This document shows, one piece after another, positions 1 through 9,110 of a stretch of DNA of 64,000 nt. The DNA comes from Pectobacterium aquaticum (lineage in GTDB: Bacteria; Pseudomonadota; Gammaproteobacteria; Enterobacterales; Enterobacteriaceae): NCBI RefSeq assembly GCF_003382565.3, contig NZ_CP086253.1:124001-188000 (forward strand), read 5' to 3'. The notes beneath the pieces were generated by a model. The model searched no databases, was not told where the DNA came from, and saw nothing but the letters and a program-made list of their open reading frames with translations. Position numbers and translations under genes: made by a program. How positions within the stretch are numbered: the first letter of the stretch is position 1; every line of letters starts with the position of its first letter.

Positions 1-1643
1 CTGCTTTTAGGATTAGCGAGAGAGAGTTTGGCGCTGTCAGGCCGTTTCAACGGCGGTGTAATACGCTGTGACGATCCGCCTTCAACGATGAACACTTTCA
101 TCAGTTCGACCAGACGGGCAGCCTGATCGCTCAGGCTATCGGCGGCAGAAGCGGATTGCTCAACGAGTGCGGCATTCTGCTGCGTGACCTGGTCAAGTTG
201 GTTCACGGCATCATGAATCTGCGAGACGCCGGATTCTTGCTCCTGCGTAGTGACGCCAATTTCGTTAAGCAGACCCGCAACATTGTGTGCCTGACGTACC
301 AGCTCTTCAATCGTCGCGCCAGCGCTGTCTACCATGGCGGAACCGGCTTCCACCTTCTCGACGCTGTGGCCGATCAGCTCTTTGATTTCTTTTGCCGCAG
401 AAGCGGAGCGTTGTGCCAGAGAACGCACTTCACCCGCAACCACCGCAAAACCACGGCCTTGTTCGCCAGCCCGTGCGGCTTCCACCGCGGCGTTGAGCGC
501 CAGGATGTTGGTCTGGAAGGCGATGCCGTCAATGACGCTAATGATATCGCCAATTTTACGCGAGCTGTCGGTAATCTCTTTCATGGTGACAACGATATTG
601 CCAACGGCTTTGCCTCCTTTGGCGGCGGTATCGCTGGTGGCCTGCGCCAACTGCGTGGCATTACGTACCGTCTCGGTATTTTGGCGCACGGTCTGGCTTA
701 TTTCTTCCATTGACGCTGCGGTTTGTTGCAGATTCGCCGCCTGCTCTTCCGTGCGCTGGCTGAGGTCGGTACTGCCTGCGGCAATCTCGCTGGCACCGGT
801 TGCGATAGATTCGCTGCTCTCACGCACCTGTTCAACAATCCCACTCAGGCTTTTGCGCATACCGTTCATGGCAGCCAGCACGCTGTGGTTGTCGCCGGGG
901 CGCAGATCGACGCTGACGGCTAGATTTCCCTGCGCAACCTCTTGGGCGATGTGTGCCGCGTAAGCCACCTCACCGCCCAGCAGGTTTTTTATCGTGCGGG
1001 TAATCAAGATGGAGATAAAAATCCCGACGAAGACTGCGAACGCAGCGAACAGCAGCAGCGTATTGCCATCGTCTCTGGCTTTATGCATGGCGTTGGTCGT
1101 CGTTTCCATCGTTTGTTTTTTCTGCAACGCCGTCAGCCCGTCCAGAGCAGCAAAAACTGACGCTTGTGCGGGGGGTAATTCATTGACCATAACTAACGCG
1201 GCCTGCACTTTTTCTTCCGGCACCCCGGAGAGGCTTAATGCAATAGCGTTATTCACCGCTTTCAGATAAACCGGCCGAGCCTGCGTAAGCTGTTCCAGCA
1301 AGGCACGCGCCTCCGGTTCGGCAAGCTGTTTATAGACTTTTTCCAGCGCTTCACTATTACGGGTAATTTGCTGATCTAAAATGCGTTTTTCTTCCTGGAT
1401 ACGCGCGCTGTCTTGTGACAGCCCGATATTACGGACAACACGGGCGACAACCTCAAAGCCACTCTTGGTGTCCTGAATGAGGAGCAGGTTGGTCAGGTTT
1501 TTTTCAGAGAGTGATTCAATATCTTTACCCAGATTGGCGAGATGGACGCGCCCCAGAATGGCAACCATCAGACCGATAATGATGACAGAGGCGAAACCCG
1601 TGCCCAGCATGGCACTAAGTTTCATTTTTGATAGAAAATTCAT
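1..1643 (-). CDS. methyl-accepting chemotaxis protein, C-terminus cut by window edge
   Basis: Inner-membrane chemoreceptor that senses a periplasmic ligand and controls CheA/CheW. Translating the minus strand from the ATG at 1643, which follows an AAAGGA ribosome site, gives an open frame of about 547 codons that leaves the window. Residues 12-30 form the first membrane segment, then comes a four-helix-type periplasmic domain, a second membrane segment near 190-215, and a HAMP domain. The signalling hairpin tip, with the near-invariant IAFQTNILALNAAVEAARAG, lies around residue 375. The ligand cannot be told from sequence. Any C-terminal CheR-binding pentapeptide would lie outside the window. 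Confidence 0.93.
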   Translation of the reverse strand, partial: MNFLSKMKLSAMLGTGFASVIIIGLMVAILGRVHLANLGKDIESLSEKNLTNLLLIQDTKSGFEVVARVVRNIGLSQDSARIQEEKRILDQQITRNSEALEKVYKQLAEPEARALLEQLTQARPVYLKAVNNAIALSLSGVPEEKVQAALVMVNELPPAQASVFAALDGLTALQKKQTMETTTNAMHKARDDGNTLLLFAAFAVFVGIFISILITRTIKNLLGGEVAYAAHIAQEVAQGNLAVSVDLRPGDNHSVLAAMNGMRKSLSGIVEQVRESSESIATGASEIAAGSTDLSQRTEEQAANLQQTAASMEEISQTVRQNTETVRNATQLAQATSDTAAKGGKAVGNIVVTMKEITDSSRKIGDIISVIDGIAFQTNILALNAAVEAARAGEQGRGFAVVAGEVRSLAQRSASAAKEIKELIGHSVEKVEAGSAMVDSAGATIEELVRQAHNVAGLLNEIGVTTQEQESGVSQIHDAVNQLDQVTQQNAALVEQSASAADSLSDQAARLVELMKVFIVEGGSSQRITPPLKRPDSAKLSLANPKS

Positions 1644-1966
1644 AATGTTCCTTTATTATTTTTCATTGATTGATGCAGGCTTTACCTTACAGATTGGTCA
1701 TCCTTTACGACAGGTCAGGAATGGGGTGCGCTTCTGATTGCATACTGCGGTATGCCAATTTGCGAGAGCGGGCAGGAGAACGCGTTGTTTCTTACCCAAG
1801 CGATATTATAAAGGCAGAATAAAAACGGGTAGATGCGGAATACGGGAGTAAAAAGGGCGCATTTTTCAGCATAAAGGAGGTATGTACATGCATTATTCAG
1901 TTGATACCAACGGGGAAGCTGCAGCCTCCCCATTGTGAAATTTCACACTTTACAGCACCAGCGCTA
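1644..1966. other. intergenic, upstream of the chemoreceptor
   Basis: Holds the chemoreceptor promoter region. I looked for a sigma-28 pair (TAAAG with GCCGATAA) and did not find a convincing one. A GC-rich hairpin (GGGGA to TCCCC, about 1913-1933) lies just past the transporter stop but has no U-tract on the minus strand. The 72-codon minus-strand frame here looks spurious. Confidence 0.5.
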
Positions 1967-3325
1967 TTACAGCACCAGCCACAATGCCCATGTGAAGAGG
2001 AACCCGGCCAGCCCGAGGATAGTCGTCAACACCGTCCAGGTGCGCAGGCCGTCGGCGACGGACAGCCCCAGATATTTGGTGACAATCCAGAAACCGGAGT
2101 CATTGACGTGCGACAGACCCAGCCCGCCAAAGCAGGCAGAGAGCGTCACCAGCACCAGTTGCATCTGGTTCAGGCCGCTGACGGCTTCGCTCAGCAGGCC
2201 GCAGGTGGTGAGAATGGCAACGGTAGCGGAACCTTGCGAGGCACGCAGCGCCAGTGACAGAAGAAACGCGGCAGGCACCAGCGGCAGGTGAATGCTGGTC
2301 AGCGTATCCGCCAGCGCCTTACCGACACCGGATTCCACCAGCACTTTACCGAATACGCCGCCCGCACCTGTCACCATGATGACGACCGCCGCGGCAGGCA
2401 TGGCATCGCCCATAATGTTGCCGGTCTTTTCAAGCGACCAGCCTCTACGCATGGCGATAAAGTAAAAGGCGAGTGCTAGGGCAATCAGTAGCGCAACCGC
2501 AGGGGAACCGACCAACGTGGTGATATTACGCAGCGGGTGGCCTGCTGGGAACAGCGTCGCCGCCACGGTGCCGAGCATAATAATGGCGATAGGGATGACA
2601 ATCAGCGCCGTAACCAGACTAGCGGAAGGCGCATTCTTATGTGGTGCCACCTCATTTTTTTCTTCAGTTTTTGCTAATTGCAGTTGCTCCAGCACATCAA
2701 CAGATAGCGCGTACTGCCGACGGTTAATATATTTTGCAACCCAGAAACCGATGATGCCGACAGGAATAGAGATCGCCAGCCCTAATATAGTTAACCAGCC
2801 CACATCGGCTTTTAACAAACTGGCTGCCGCAACCGGTCCAGGATGAGGGGGCAGGGCGACGTGAACCGTCAACATCACTCCCGCGACGGGCAGACCGAAT
2901 TTAAGTGGAGAGACCTTGGCGACTTTTGCGAAACCATAAATAATAGGTGCCAGAATAATAAAGCCGACATCAAAAAATACCGGAATGCCGAGAATAAATG
3001 CTGCCATGGTCAATGCGGCAATGACGCGTTTTTCTCCCAGTGTTTGCGTGAATTTCTTTGCCAAAGACTCAGCGCCACCAGAAACTTCGATCATTCTGCC
3101 CAGCATGGCACCTAGCCCAATGATCATGGTGATCGAACCGAGTACCCCGCCCATTCCACTGGACATCACTTTCATTATTTCTTCTGTGGGTATTCCGGTT
3201 GCTAATGCAACCAATAGGCTGACGACCAGCAGGGCAACAAAGGGCTGAATTTTAAATTTAATGACCATCAGCAGCAGGAGTAATACCCCGGCGATAGCGA
3301 TGCAGAGTAAGAGCGAGGTGGCCAT
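1967..3325 (-). CDS. ygbN: GntP-family permease of the tetronate operon (YgbN-like)
   Basis: Inner-membrane proton-coupled carboxylate/acid-sugar importer of 452 residues, the usual GntP length, with about a dozen hydrophobic segments. It starts at an ATG and is the last gene of a minus-strand cluster with the same gene order as E. coli ygbJKLMN. Context makes L-threonate or D-erythronate the likely substrate; this is inference, since GntP members also carry gluconate. It is separated from otnI by 194 bp containing a strong hairpin, so its expression may be uncoupled from the enzymes. Confidence 0.85.
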   Translation of the reverse strand: MATSLLLCIAIAGVLLLLLMVIKFKIQPFVALLVVSLLVALATGIPTEEIMKVMSSGMGGVLGSITMIIGLGAMLGRMIEVSGGAESLAKKFTQTLGEKRVIAALTMAAFILGIPVFFDVGFIILAPIIYGFAKVAKVSPLKFGLPVAGVMLTVHVALPPHPGPVAAASLLKADVGWLTILGLAISIPVGIIGFWVAKYINRRQYALSVDVLEQLQLAKTEEKNEVAPHKNAPSASLVTALIVIPIAIIMLGTVAATLFPAGHPLRNITTLVGSPAVALLIALALAFYFIAMRRGWSLEKTGNIMGDAMPAAAVVIMVTGAGGVFGKVLVESGVGKALADTLTSIHLPLVPAAFLLSLALRASQGSATVAILTTCGLLSEAVSGLNQMQLVLVTLSACFGGLGLSHVNDSGFWIVTKYLGLSVADGLRTWTVLTTILGLAGFLFTWALWLVL

Positions 3326-3396
3326 GTTCTTATCCTCATTGATCCCGTCTTTTCAATTCAGAGGCTGAAAAGGTATTGGGTTATTGTTTTATTTGA

Positions 3397-3451
3397 AGAA
3401 AAGGGTGACCTGATTCCCGCATCGGAATAATGCGGGAACCTGACCTTTTCT
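3397..3451 (-). other. intercistronic hairpin between otnI and ygbN
   Basis: An imperfect inverted repeat with outer arms AGAAAAGG/CCTTTTCT and inner arms TTCCCGCAT/ATGCGGGAA. There is no U-run after it on the minus strand, so it is more likely an RNA-stability or partial-attenuation structure than a terminator. Confidence 0.5.
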
Positions 3452-3519
3452 CGATATTTTATAAATATGTCTCTGGTGTTTATTCTTTTATGGGAACAGC
3501 AATATTTTTCCGCGATAAC

Positions 3520-4302
3520 TTATTTCTTTAGATAGGGTTTAGCCCATCCCAACCCGTCTTCCGTTTTACCGCGTGGGTTATATTCACAGCCAACCCAGCC
3601 GGAATAATTCACGCGATCCAATTCGGCAAAGATGAACGGATAATTAATTTCCCCTTCATCGGGTTCATGTCGCGCAGGAACCGAAGCAATTTGAATATGT
3701 CCGATGCGGCCAGCCAAATCGTGAATAATTTGCGTCAGGTTGCCATCGACAATTTGTGCGTGGAAGAAATCCAGCTGGATATAAACGTTCGGCCTGTCGA
3801 TCAGATTGGCTAATTCCAGCGCCTGATATTGACTAGCGAACAGGTAATTCGGCTTCACCTTCGCGCTCAGCGCCTCAATCATGATGTTGATGCCGTGCGG
3901 TGCAAACTTATCGGCGGCGTAGCGCAGGTTATCGATGAAGGTTTGCTGATAGGCAGCACGGTCTTCACCGGGCGGCACGACGCCCCCCATCACCAGCACC
4001 GAAGGGCAATCCAGAGCCAGCGCATATTCCAGAGCGTTATCGATATCTCGGCGGGCATCTTCAATACGGTCGGGCAGGGCAGAGACGCCCCATTCGCCCG
4101 CCGCAATATTGCCGGGCGCGGTATTGAACAACACCTGCTTCAGGCCATTTTCCCGCAGCTTTTCCGCCAGCAGCGGTGCTGGATAGTCATAAGGAAACAG
4201 GTACTCGACCGAGGTGAAACCCGCATCGGCAGCGGCTTTAAAACGATCGAGAAACGGCACATCAGTAAACAGCATAGAAAGATTGGCAGCAAACTTAGGC
4301 AT
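3520..4302 (-). CDS. otnI: 2-oxo-tetronate isomerase OtnI
   Basis: Member of the hydroxypyruvate-isomerase-like TIM-barrel family. It converts 2-dehydrotetronate to 3-dehydrotetronate, the substrate of OtnK. The protein begins MPKFAANLSMLF, as YgbM proteins do. The family's acidic metal-site segments are visible (for example MIEALS and IQLDFFHAQ). I chose the ATG at 4302 because a GGAG ribosome site sits six bases upstream. The ATG at 4314 overlaps that site and would add only MELT. Cytoplasmic; 33 bp after otnC in the same operon. Confidence 0.88.
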   Translation of the reverse strand: MPKFAANLSMLFTDVPFLDRFKAAADAGFTSVEYLFPYDYPAPLLAEKLRENGLKQVLFNTAPGNIAAGEWGVSALPDRIEDARRDIDNALEYALALDCPSVLVMGGVVPPGEDRAAYQQTFIDNLRYAADKFAPHGINIMIEALSAKVKPNYLFASQYQALELANLIDRPNVYIQLDFFHAQIVDGNLTQIIHDLAGRIGHIQIASVPARHEPDEGEINYPFIFAELDRVNYSGWVGCEYNPRGKTEDGLGWAKPYLKK

Positions 4303-4335
4303 GGTTAACTCCATAGCTCAGTAAAAAGTCACTCA

Positions 4336-4992
4336 TCAAGAGAGCTCGGTAATTTCGTCAGCGGTGAGGTAGCGAATTTTTCGATCGCCGAGAATAAAAA
4401 TCAGCTTGGCGGTTTCTTCCAACTCTTCCATGTTGTCCGCCGCCGCTCGCAGATCTTTACCAGTGACGACCGGGCCGTGGTTAGCCAACAAAAACGCCTT
4501 GTAGCGCGAGGCCAGCTTCGCCAGATCTTCACCGAGTCGCGCATCGCCGGGGCGGTAATAAGGCACGACGGGCACTTTACCGACGCGCATCACCACATAG
4601 GGCGTGAACGGCTTGATGGCATCCTGCGTGTCCAACCCTTCCAGACACGAGAGCGCCGTCAGATAGGTGCTGTGCAGATGAACGATCGCTTTGCATTCGG
4701 GATCGTTACGGTAAATCGACAGGTGAAAACTGACTTCTTTCGACGGTTTATCCCCGGAGAGCCACTCGCCACTCAGGCTGACTTTGGACAGCCGCTCGGC
4801 ATCCAGTTCGCCGAGGCAGGAGCCGGTCGGCGTTGCCAGCAGCGTGCCGTCATCCAGTAACAGTGAGAGATTGCCCGCGGAACCGGTGGCATAGCCGCGC
4901 TGGAAAAAGGACGCGCCCAGCTTGACCATTTCCGCGCGTGCGCGCTGCTCGTTGTTCAACGCGGCTTCGGTGCTGTGGTGTGTTTCACTCAT
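4336..4992 (-). CDS. otnC: 3-oxo-tetronate 4-phosphate decarboxylase OtnC
   Basis: Class II aldolase/adducin-fold zinc enzyme of 218 residues that decarboxylates 3-dehydrotetronate 4-phosphate to dihydroxyacetone phosphate. Family motifs are present: the GSAGNLS phosphate loop near residue 40, the HLHS zinc-ligand pair near residue 105, and LANHGPVV with a further histidine near residue 168. Its ATG overlaps the otnK stop (ATGA), indicating translational coupling. The TpiA encoded in this window can use the product directly. Confidence 0.9.
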   Translation of the reverse strand: MSETHHSTEAALNNEQRARAEMVKLGASFFQRGYATGSAGNLSLLLDDGTLLATPTGSCLGELDAERLSKVSLSGEWLSGDKPSKEVSFHLSIYRNDPECKAIVHLHSTYLTALSCLEGLDTQDAIKPFTPYVVMRVGKVPVVPYYRPGDARLGEDLAKLASRYKAFLLANHGPVVTGKDLRAAADNMEELEETAKLIFILGDRKIRYLTADEITELS

Positions 4993-6263
4993 GCGGCAAA
5001 CTCCTTTTGGGCGCGGGCAAAAAAGTCTTCATCACCGAAATTGCCGGATTTCAACGCCAGAGAGAGTGGATGATTGGTGGATCGCACCCACGGCACGCCG
5101 GGAGAAATGGACGGCCCGATATGGAATGCGTGGATGCCCAGCGTCTGTACCACGATGCTGGAGGTTTCACCGCCCGCGATGATGAAGCGCTGGAAACCGT
5201 CTTGCTGAAGCTGGCGGGCAACGGCGGCAAACAATTTTTCCACCGCCTGACTGCTGGCTTCCGCGCCCCAGCGCTGCTGAATTTGCGCCAGTTCATCGGG
5301 TGATGAGGTGGCGTACAGCAGCGGCGCGAGTGTGTCGTCACGGTGTGCCTTCACCCAGTCGGCCAGTTCCTGAACGTAGGCTTGCTGGGCATCATTGCTC
5401 TCTAAGCAGCGTGCGACGTCAATCGCGCGACCCGCCGCCTGTTTCAGATAGTGGGCGACCTGCTTGTTGGTCATCACCGAACAGGAACCGGACAGCACAA
5501 CGCCTGCGCCGGACTGCGGCTTGCCTGCGCCGGTGGCGGAACCAGTCTGTGTCGCAGACTCTGCCCACTGACGCGCCAGCCCAATCGCCAGGCCGGAACC
5601 ACCGGTGACCAGCTTCATATCGCGCAGCGCCTCACCCTGCGTTAACAGGTGCTGTTCGTTCAGCGTATCCAGCACCACATAGCGTATGCCTTGTTCTTTC
5701 AACTGCGTCAGCCGCTGCTTAACGGCCTCTGCCCCCTGATCCATCACGGCATACGGCACCAGCCCGCAGCGTCCGGCTGCCTGCTGCTCCATGACGCGCA
5801 TCAGGTTACTGTCCGTCATCGGCGTGACGGGATGGTGGCGCATCCCGGATTCAGACAACAGCTGATCCATCACGAATAAATGCCCTTGATAGACGGTTCT
5901 GCCGTTCACCGGCAGCGCCGGAGAAATGATGGTTTGCGTTTCGCCAAGCTGTGCTAACAGCGCATCGGTCACCGGACCGATGTTGCCTTTCGCGGTGCTG
6001 TCGAAGGTGGAGCAATATTTAAAATAGAACTGCTGGCAGCCCTGCTGTTGCAGCCACGCCAGCGCCTTGAGTGAATCTGCCACGGCTTGTTCCGCCGGGC
6101 AGGAGCGCGATTTTAGGCTAATCACCACGGCCTGCGTGTCGACCTTAAAGTCTGACGGCGGTACGCCGTTGAGCTGCACGGTCGGCAGCCCGTTGTTCAC
6201 CAGAAAGCTGGCGATATCTGTGGCGCCGGTAAAATCGTCGGCAATCACACCTAGCTTGATCAT
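4989..6263 (-). CDS. otnK: 3-oxo-tetronate kinase OtnK (four-carbon acid sugar kinase)
   Basis: DUF1537-family ATP-dependent kinase of 424 residues that phosphorylates 3-dehydrotetronate at O4. The N-terminal domain opens with GVIADDFTGATDIASFL, the family's sugar-acid-binding signature. The C-terminal nucleotide-binding domain carries FIIAGGETSS near residue 370. It overlaps both neighbours by four bases (ltnD stop and otnC start), so the three enzymes are tightly coupled. The family was assigned from genetic and biochemical work on acid-sugar catabolism. The exact stereochemistry preferred here is inferred from the LtnD partner. Confidence 0.92.
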   Translation of the reverse strand: MIKLGVIADDFTGATDIASFLVNNGLPTVQLNGVPPSDFKVDTQAVVISLKSRSCPAEQAVADSLKALAWLQQQGCQQFYFKYCSTFDSTAKGNIGPVTDALLAQLGETQTIISPALPVNGRTVYQGHLFVMDQLLSESGMRHHPVTPMTDSNLMRVMEQQAAGRCGLVPYAVMDQGAEAVKQRLTQLKEQGIRYVVLDTLNEQHLLTQGEALRDMKLVTGGSGLAIGLARQWAESATQTGSATGAGKPQSGAGVVLSGSCSVMTNKQVAHYLKQAAGRAIDVARCLESNDAQQAYVQELADWVKAHRDDTLAPLLYATSSPDELAQIQQRWGAEASSQAVEKLFAAVARQLQQDGFQRFIIAGGETSSIVVQTLGIHAFHIGPSISPGVPWVRSTNHPLSLALKSGNFGDEDFFARAQKEFAA

Positions 6264-7174
6264 GGCGCCTCCTTCTTTTCCGGCAGCGTAATGCCGTTAA
6301 AAATCTTGATGACCGCGCTGTCGTCTTCTTTACCGAATCCGGCGTTGCTGGCGGCGGTAAACATATTGAATGCGGTGGAGGCCAGCGGCAGCGGGAAATG
6401 GAGCGATTTGGCGGTGTCGGTGACCAGCCCCAGATCTTTCACGAAAATATCAACGGCGGATTTCGGCGTGTAGTCGCCATCGACAACGTGACGCATGCGG
6501 TTTTCAAACATCCAGGAATTCCCGGCGGCGTTGGTCACCACGTCGTACATAATATCCAGCGGGATATCGGCACGCGCGGCCAACGCCATCGCTTCTGCGC
6601 CGGCGGCGATGTGTACGCCTGCCAACAGCTGGTGGATAATTTTAACGGTCGCACCCAGCCCGATCTCTTCACCGATGCGATAGACCTTGCCCGCGACGGC
6701 ATCGAGCACGGGTTTCAGTTTCTCAAAAGCCAGATCGGAGCCGGATGCCATCACCGTCATGTCGCCTGCGGCGGCTTTCACCGCACCGCCGGATACGGGT
6801 GCATCCAGCATGATGAGCTGATGCTCAGCCAGACGCTGTTCAATGTTTTTGGCATCCTGCGCGGAGATAGTAGAAGACACCATAACCACGGTGCCGGGCT
6901 TGAGTTTCGCAGCGACCTGCGGCTCACCGAACAGAATCCCGTTAACTTGCGCGGCGTTCACCACCAGCAGCACGACGGCATCCAGCTTGTCAGCGAAGGC
7001 ATCAATACGTGTGTCAGCCTGCGCCGCACCCGCCTGACGTAAGCGTTCCAGTGCCTGCGGGTTGATATCGACACCGTATGTCGTCAGGCCAGCGTTGATG
7101 CAGGACGCCGCAGCGCCAAAGCCCATGGAACCCAGACCGATAACGGCGACAGCATAATCAGAAGTCTTTTTCAT
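6260..7174 (-). CDS. ltnD: L-threonate dehydrogenase LtnD
   Basis: Beta-hydroxyacid dehydrogenase of 304 residues that oxidises L-threonate with NAD to the 2-oxo acid, the entry step of the pathway. Visible features are the Rossmann motif VIGLGSMGFG near residue 12, the substrate-binding segment DAPVSGGAVKAAAG near residue 125, and the catalytic-lysine region GATVKIIHQLL near residue 172. It is the first gene of the minus-strand operon. Its promoter lies in the divergent region shared with the DeoR-type regulator, where a CRP-site match is found. Confidence 0.92.
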   Translation of the reverse strand: MKKTSDYAVAVIGLGSMGFGAAASCINAGLTTYGVDINPQALERLRQAGAAQADTRIDAFADKLDAVVLLVVNAAQVNGILFGEPQVAAKLKPGTVVMVSSTISAQDAKNIEQRLAEHQLIMLDAPVSGGAVKAAAGDMTVMASGSDLAFEKLKPVLDAVAGKVYRIGEEIGLGATVKIIHQLLAGVHIAAGAEAMALAARADIPLDIMYDVVTNAAGNSWMFENRMRHVVDGDYTPKSAVDIFVKDLGLVTDTAKSLHFPLPLASTAFNMFTAASNAGFGKEDDSAVIKIFNGITLPEKKEAP

Positions 7175-7203
7175 CGTGGTTGCCTTGTTAAAATTAGTGA
7201 TTT

Positions 7204-7243
7204 TTTGTTCTCTGGTGTTAAATATAAGGACTATCAGAACAAA
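7204..7243. promoter_or_regulatory. inverted repeat, candidate operator of the tetronate regulator
   Basis: Perfect 8-bp arms TTTGTTCT and AGAACAAA with 24 bases between them, lying 30-70 bp upstream of ltnD in the divergent promoter region. DeoR-family repressors bind such spaced repeats. Assignment to the adjacent regulator is inference. Confidence 0.45.
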
Positions 7244-7247
7244 TTGT

Positions 7248-7263
7248 GGTGATTTTTATCACA
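7248..7263. promoter_or_regulatory. CRP-binding-site match
   Basis: GGTGA-TTTTTA-TCACA differs from the TGTGA-N6-TCACA consensus at one position. It sits about 80 bp upstream of ltnD, suggesting catabolite control of the tetronate operon. Confidence 0.6.
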
Positions 7264-7512
7264 TAAATTAACATTGAGATCGTGATGATTCAGTGTAGTT
7301 GAACCTCGCCGGGAAGGTTATTTCCATTATTATATTTATATATCAGTAGATTATTTCTATTTTGGCATTGAGTGATGAGAAAGGTTGTTATGTCTGGCGT
7401 GGTTTATGACGTGAATTTATGATAATTATCGTCATCAAACGGGGTGTTTCTCACAATATTTATCAGCCACCCTATTTATCAGACCAGCACAACCAAACAG
7501 GGAACGGACAGC

Positions 7513-8274
7513 GTGATTCCAGTAGAACGTCATCAACAGATTCTGGCGCTGATCGCCGAGCGCGGCGCGGTAAGCATTAACGAACTGACCGAGCGACTGG
7601 GCGTGTCGCACATGACGGTACGGCGCGATGTGCAAAAGCTGGAGCAGGACGGCCTGCTGCTGAGTGTCTCCGGCGGCGTGCGCTCGCCTGAACGGCTGGC
7701 GATTGAGCCGTCGCATCAGGATAAATCGGTGATGTTCAGCCAGCAGAAAGAGGCAATTGGCAAACTGGCGGCGCAGCATATCCCGTTCAATAGCTGCATT
7801 TATCTGGATGCGGGCACTACCACGCTATCGCTGGCGCGCGAACTGGCCGATCGTGACGATCTGCTGATTGTCACCAACGATTTTGTGATTGCTGCTTTTC
7901 TGATTGAGTCCAGCCAGTGCCGCATGATTCACACGGGTGGCACGCTGTGTCGGGAAAACCGCTCCTGCATTGGCGAAGCAGTGGCACAGGCGCTGCGCAA
8001 CCTGTTTATCGACATCGCTTTTATCTCCGCGTCTTCCTGGAGCCTGCGCGGGCTGTCCACGCCGAATGAAGACAAAGTGGTCGTGAAACGCGCGGCGGTG
8101 GACGCCAGCAGCAAATGCGTCCTGCTGTGCGACACCTCAAAATACGGCCGCATCGCCACCCATCTCGCCACGCCGCTTAGCGTCTTCGACAGCATCATCA
8201 CCGACGACGGCCTGCCCGCTGCTGCTAAAGACGCCTTGAGCAAAATGGGGGTTGAGGTGCTGGTGGCGGGGTGA
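7513..8274 (+). CDS. ygbI: DeoR/GlpR-family transcriptional regulator of tetronate genes (YgbI-like)
   Basis: Sugar-phosphate-responsive repressor of 253 residues. The N-terminal winged helix-turn-helix opens IPVERHQQILALIAERG and contains the DeoR recognition segment RLGVSHMTVRRDVQKLE. The C-terminal effector domain has LDAGTTTLSLAREL and the TGGTLCRENRSCIGE segment. I chose the GTG at 7513 because relatives begin with the IPxERxQxIL segment. The frame is open from 7444, but that extension is unlike the family. It is divergent from the operon it probably controls. Confidence 0.85.
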   Translation: MIPVERHQQILALIAERGAVSINELTERLGVSHMTVRRDVQKLEQDGLLLSVSGGVRSPERLAIEPSHQDKSVMFSQQKEAIGKLAAQHIPFNSCIYLDAGTTTLSLARELADRDDLLIVTNDFVIAAFLIESSQCRMIHTGGTLCRENRSCIGEAVAQALRNLFIDIAFISASSWSLRGLSTPNEDKVVVKRAAVDASSKCVLLCDTSKYGRIATHLATPLSVFDSIITDDGLPAAAKDALSKMGVEVLVAG

Positions 8275-8304
8275 GGGGGTTATTTAGGCGAATATTTTAG
8301 AGAT

Positions 8305-8721
8305 ATGAAAAGAAGAATAAGCATACTGCTAAGTATATCGATCCTAATTGCTTTGCCGCTTCTCTATTATTGGCCTGCAATGGTTATTCTGACGGAAGGG
8401 AGTTCTCGCTACACGGAACAGGACGCCCGACGATATGAAATGCTTACAGACGACATCATTAAAAATAGCCCGCGTATTTCTTCTCTCTATGATTTTGGCT
8501 ATGCAACGGTTGATGGCCCTGCGTTGGAAGTCAGCAATATTACGTTTCAAAATACCAATGATGCGACAAACATACGCAGCTATCTAGCGTCGCTTGGTTT
8601 TACGCTGAGTTACACAGACACGACCGGTGAGTATTGGAAGTCTACGGATTCAGATAAAACGATACATATAGGAATCATCAACGATCCTAAAATCGTTATC
8701 GTTGATGTTATTCGAAAATAG
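8305..8721 (+). CDS. hypothetical membrane-anchored protein
   Basis: I do not recognise this 138-residue protein. Residues 7-30 form one hydrophobic segment (signal anchor or uncleaved signal), followed by a soluble, acidic domain that would face the periplasm. It starts 30 bp after the regulator and is AT-richer than the neighbouring genes. It has no cysteine, so it is not a lipoprotein. Confidence 0.6.
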   Translation: MKRRISILLSISILIALPLLYYWPAMVILTEGSSRYTEQDARRYEMLTDDIIKNSPRISSLYDFGYATVDGPALEVSNITFQNTNDATNIRSYLASLGFTLSYTDTTGEYWKSTDSDKTIHIGIINDPKIVIVDVIRK

Positions 8722-8770
8722 CCCTGAGCGTGGTAGTCAGTGCGTTTGAATGTATGGGTGATGTTCCGGT

Positions 8771-8820
8771 GTGTAGCATTTTTGTACACGTCATGTAGGG
8801 TTGTAGAGAGATTCACTACA
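8771..8820. promoter_or_regulatory. two dyads upstream of the DUF1778 antitoxin, candidate operators
   Basis: GTGTA-N9-TACAC (8771-8789) and TGTAG-N9-CTACA (8802-8820) share arm length and spacing and end 5 bp before the antitoxin start. Ribbon-helix-helix antitoxins repress their own promoters through paired sites of this kind. Binding is inferred. Confidence 0.4.
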
Positions 8821-8825
8821 CAGGC

Positions 8826-9110
8826 ATGATGATGAAACCTGAAACTAAAGAAGCGCCAATCAATATTCGGGCCAAAGCCTCCCAGCGGGACTTGATCGAT
8901 ATGGCTGCAAACCTTGTGTCAAAATCACGTACCGATTTTATGCTTGAAGCCGCCTGCCGCGAGGCGCAGGACATCTTGTTGGATCAACGTTTGTTTATTC
9001 TGGACAACGAACAGTTTGACGGATTGTTGGCCGAGTTGGATGCGCCTATCACCGCAGAACGTCATGCCCGCATTAACGATCTGATGAGCCGCAAATCTCC
9101 ATGGGAATAA
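8826..9110 (+). CDS. DUF1778 (TacA-type) ribbon-helix-helix antitoxin, toxin lost
   Basis: A 94-residue antitoxin of the TacA/DUF1778 family, which pairs with GNAT-fold toxins that acetylate charged tRNAs. The DNA-binding part is NIRAKASQRDLIDMAANL, and the family signature SRTDFMLEAACREAQDILLDQ follows. The C-terminal tail is the toxin-neutralising region in relatives. Three in-frame ATGs (8826, 8829, 8832) leave the exact start open. The overlapping toxin gene is only a stub, so this is an orphan antitoxin that may still act as a repressor. Confidence 0.82.
   Translation: MMMKPETKEAPINIRAKASQRDLIDMAANLVSKSRTDFMLEAACREAQDILLDQRLFILDNEQFDGLLAELDAPITAERHARINDLMSRKSPWE

Noticed and set aside
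1644..1760. Sigma-28 flagellar promoter before the chemoreceptor
   Set aside because: TAAAG occurs, but no GCCGATAA-like element follows at the right distance.
1715..1933. 72-codon ORF upstream of the chemoreceptor
   Set aside because: Odd composition and no start signal; it lies in the promoter region.
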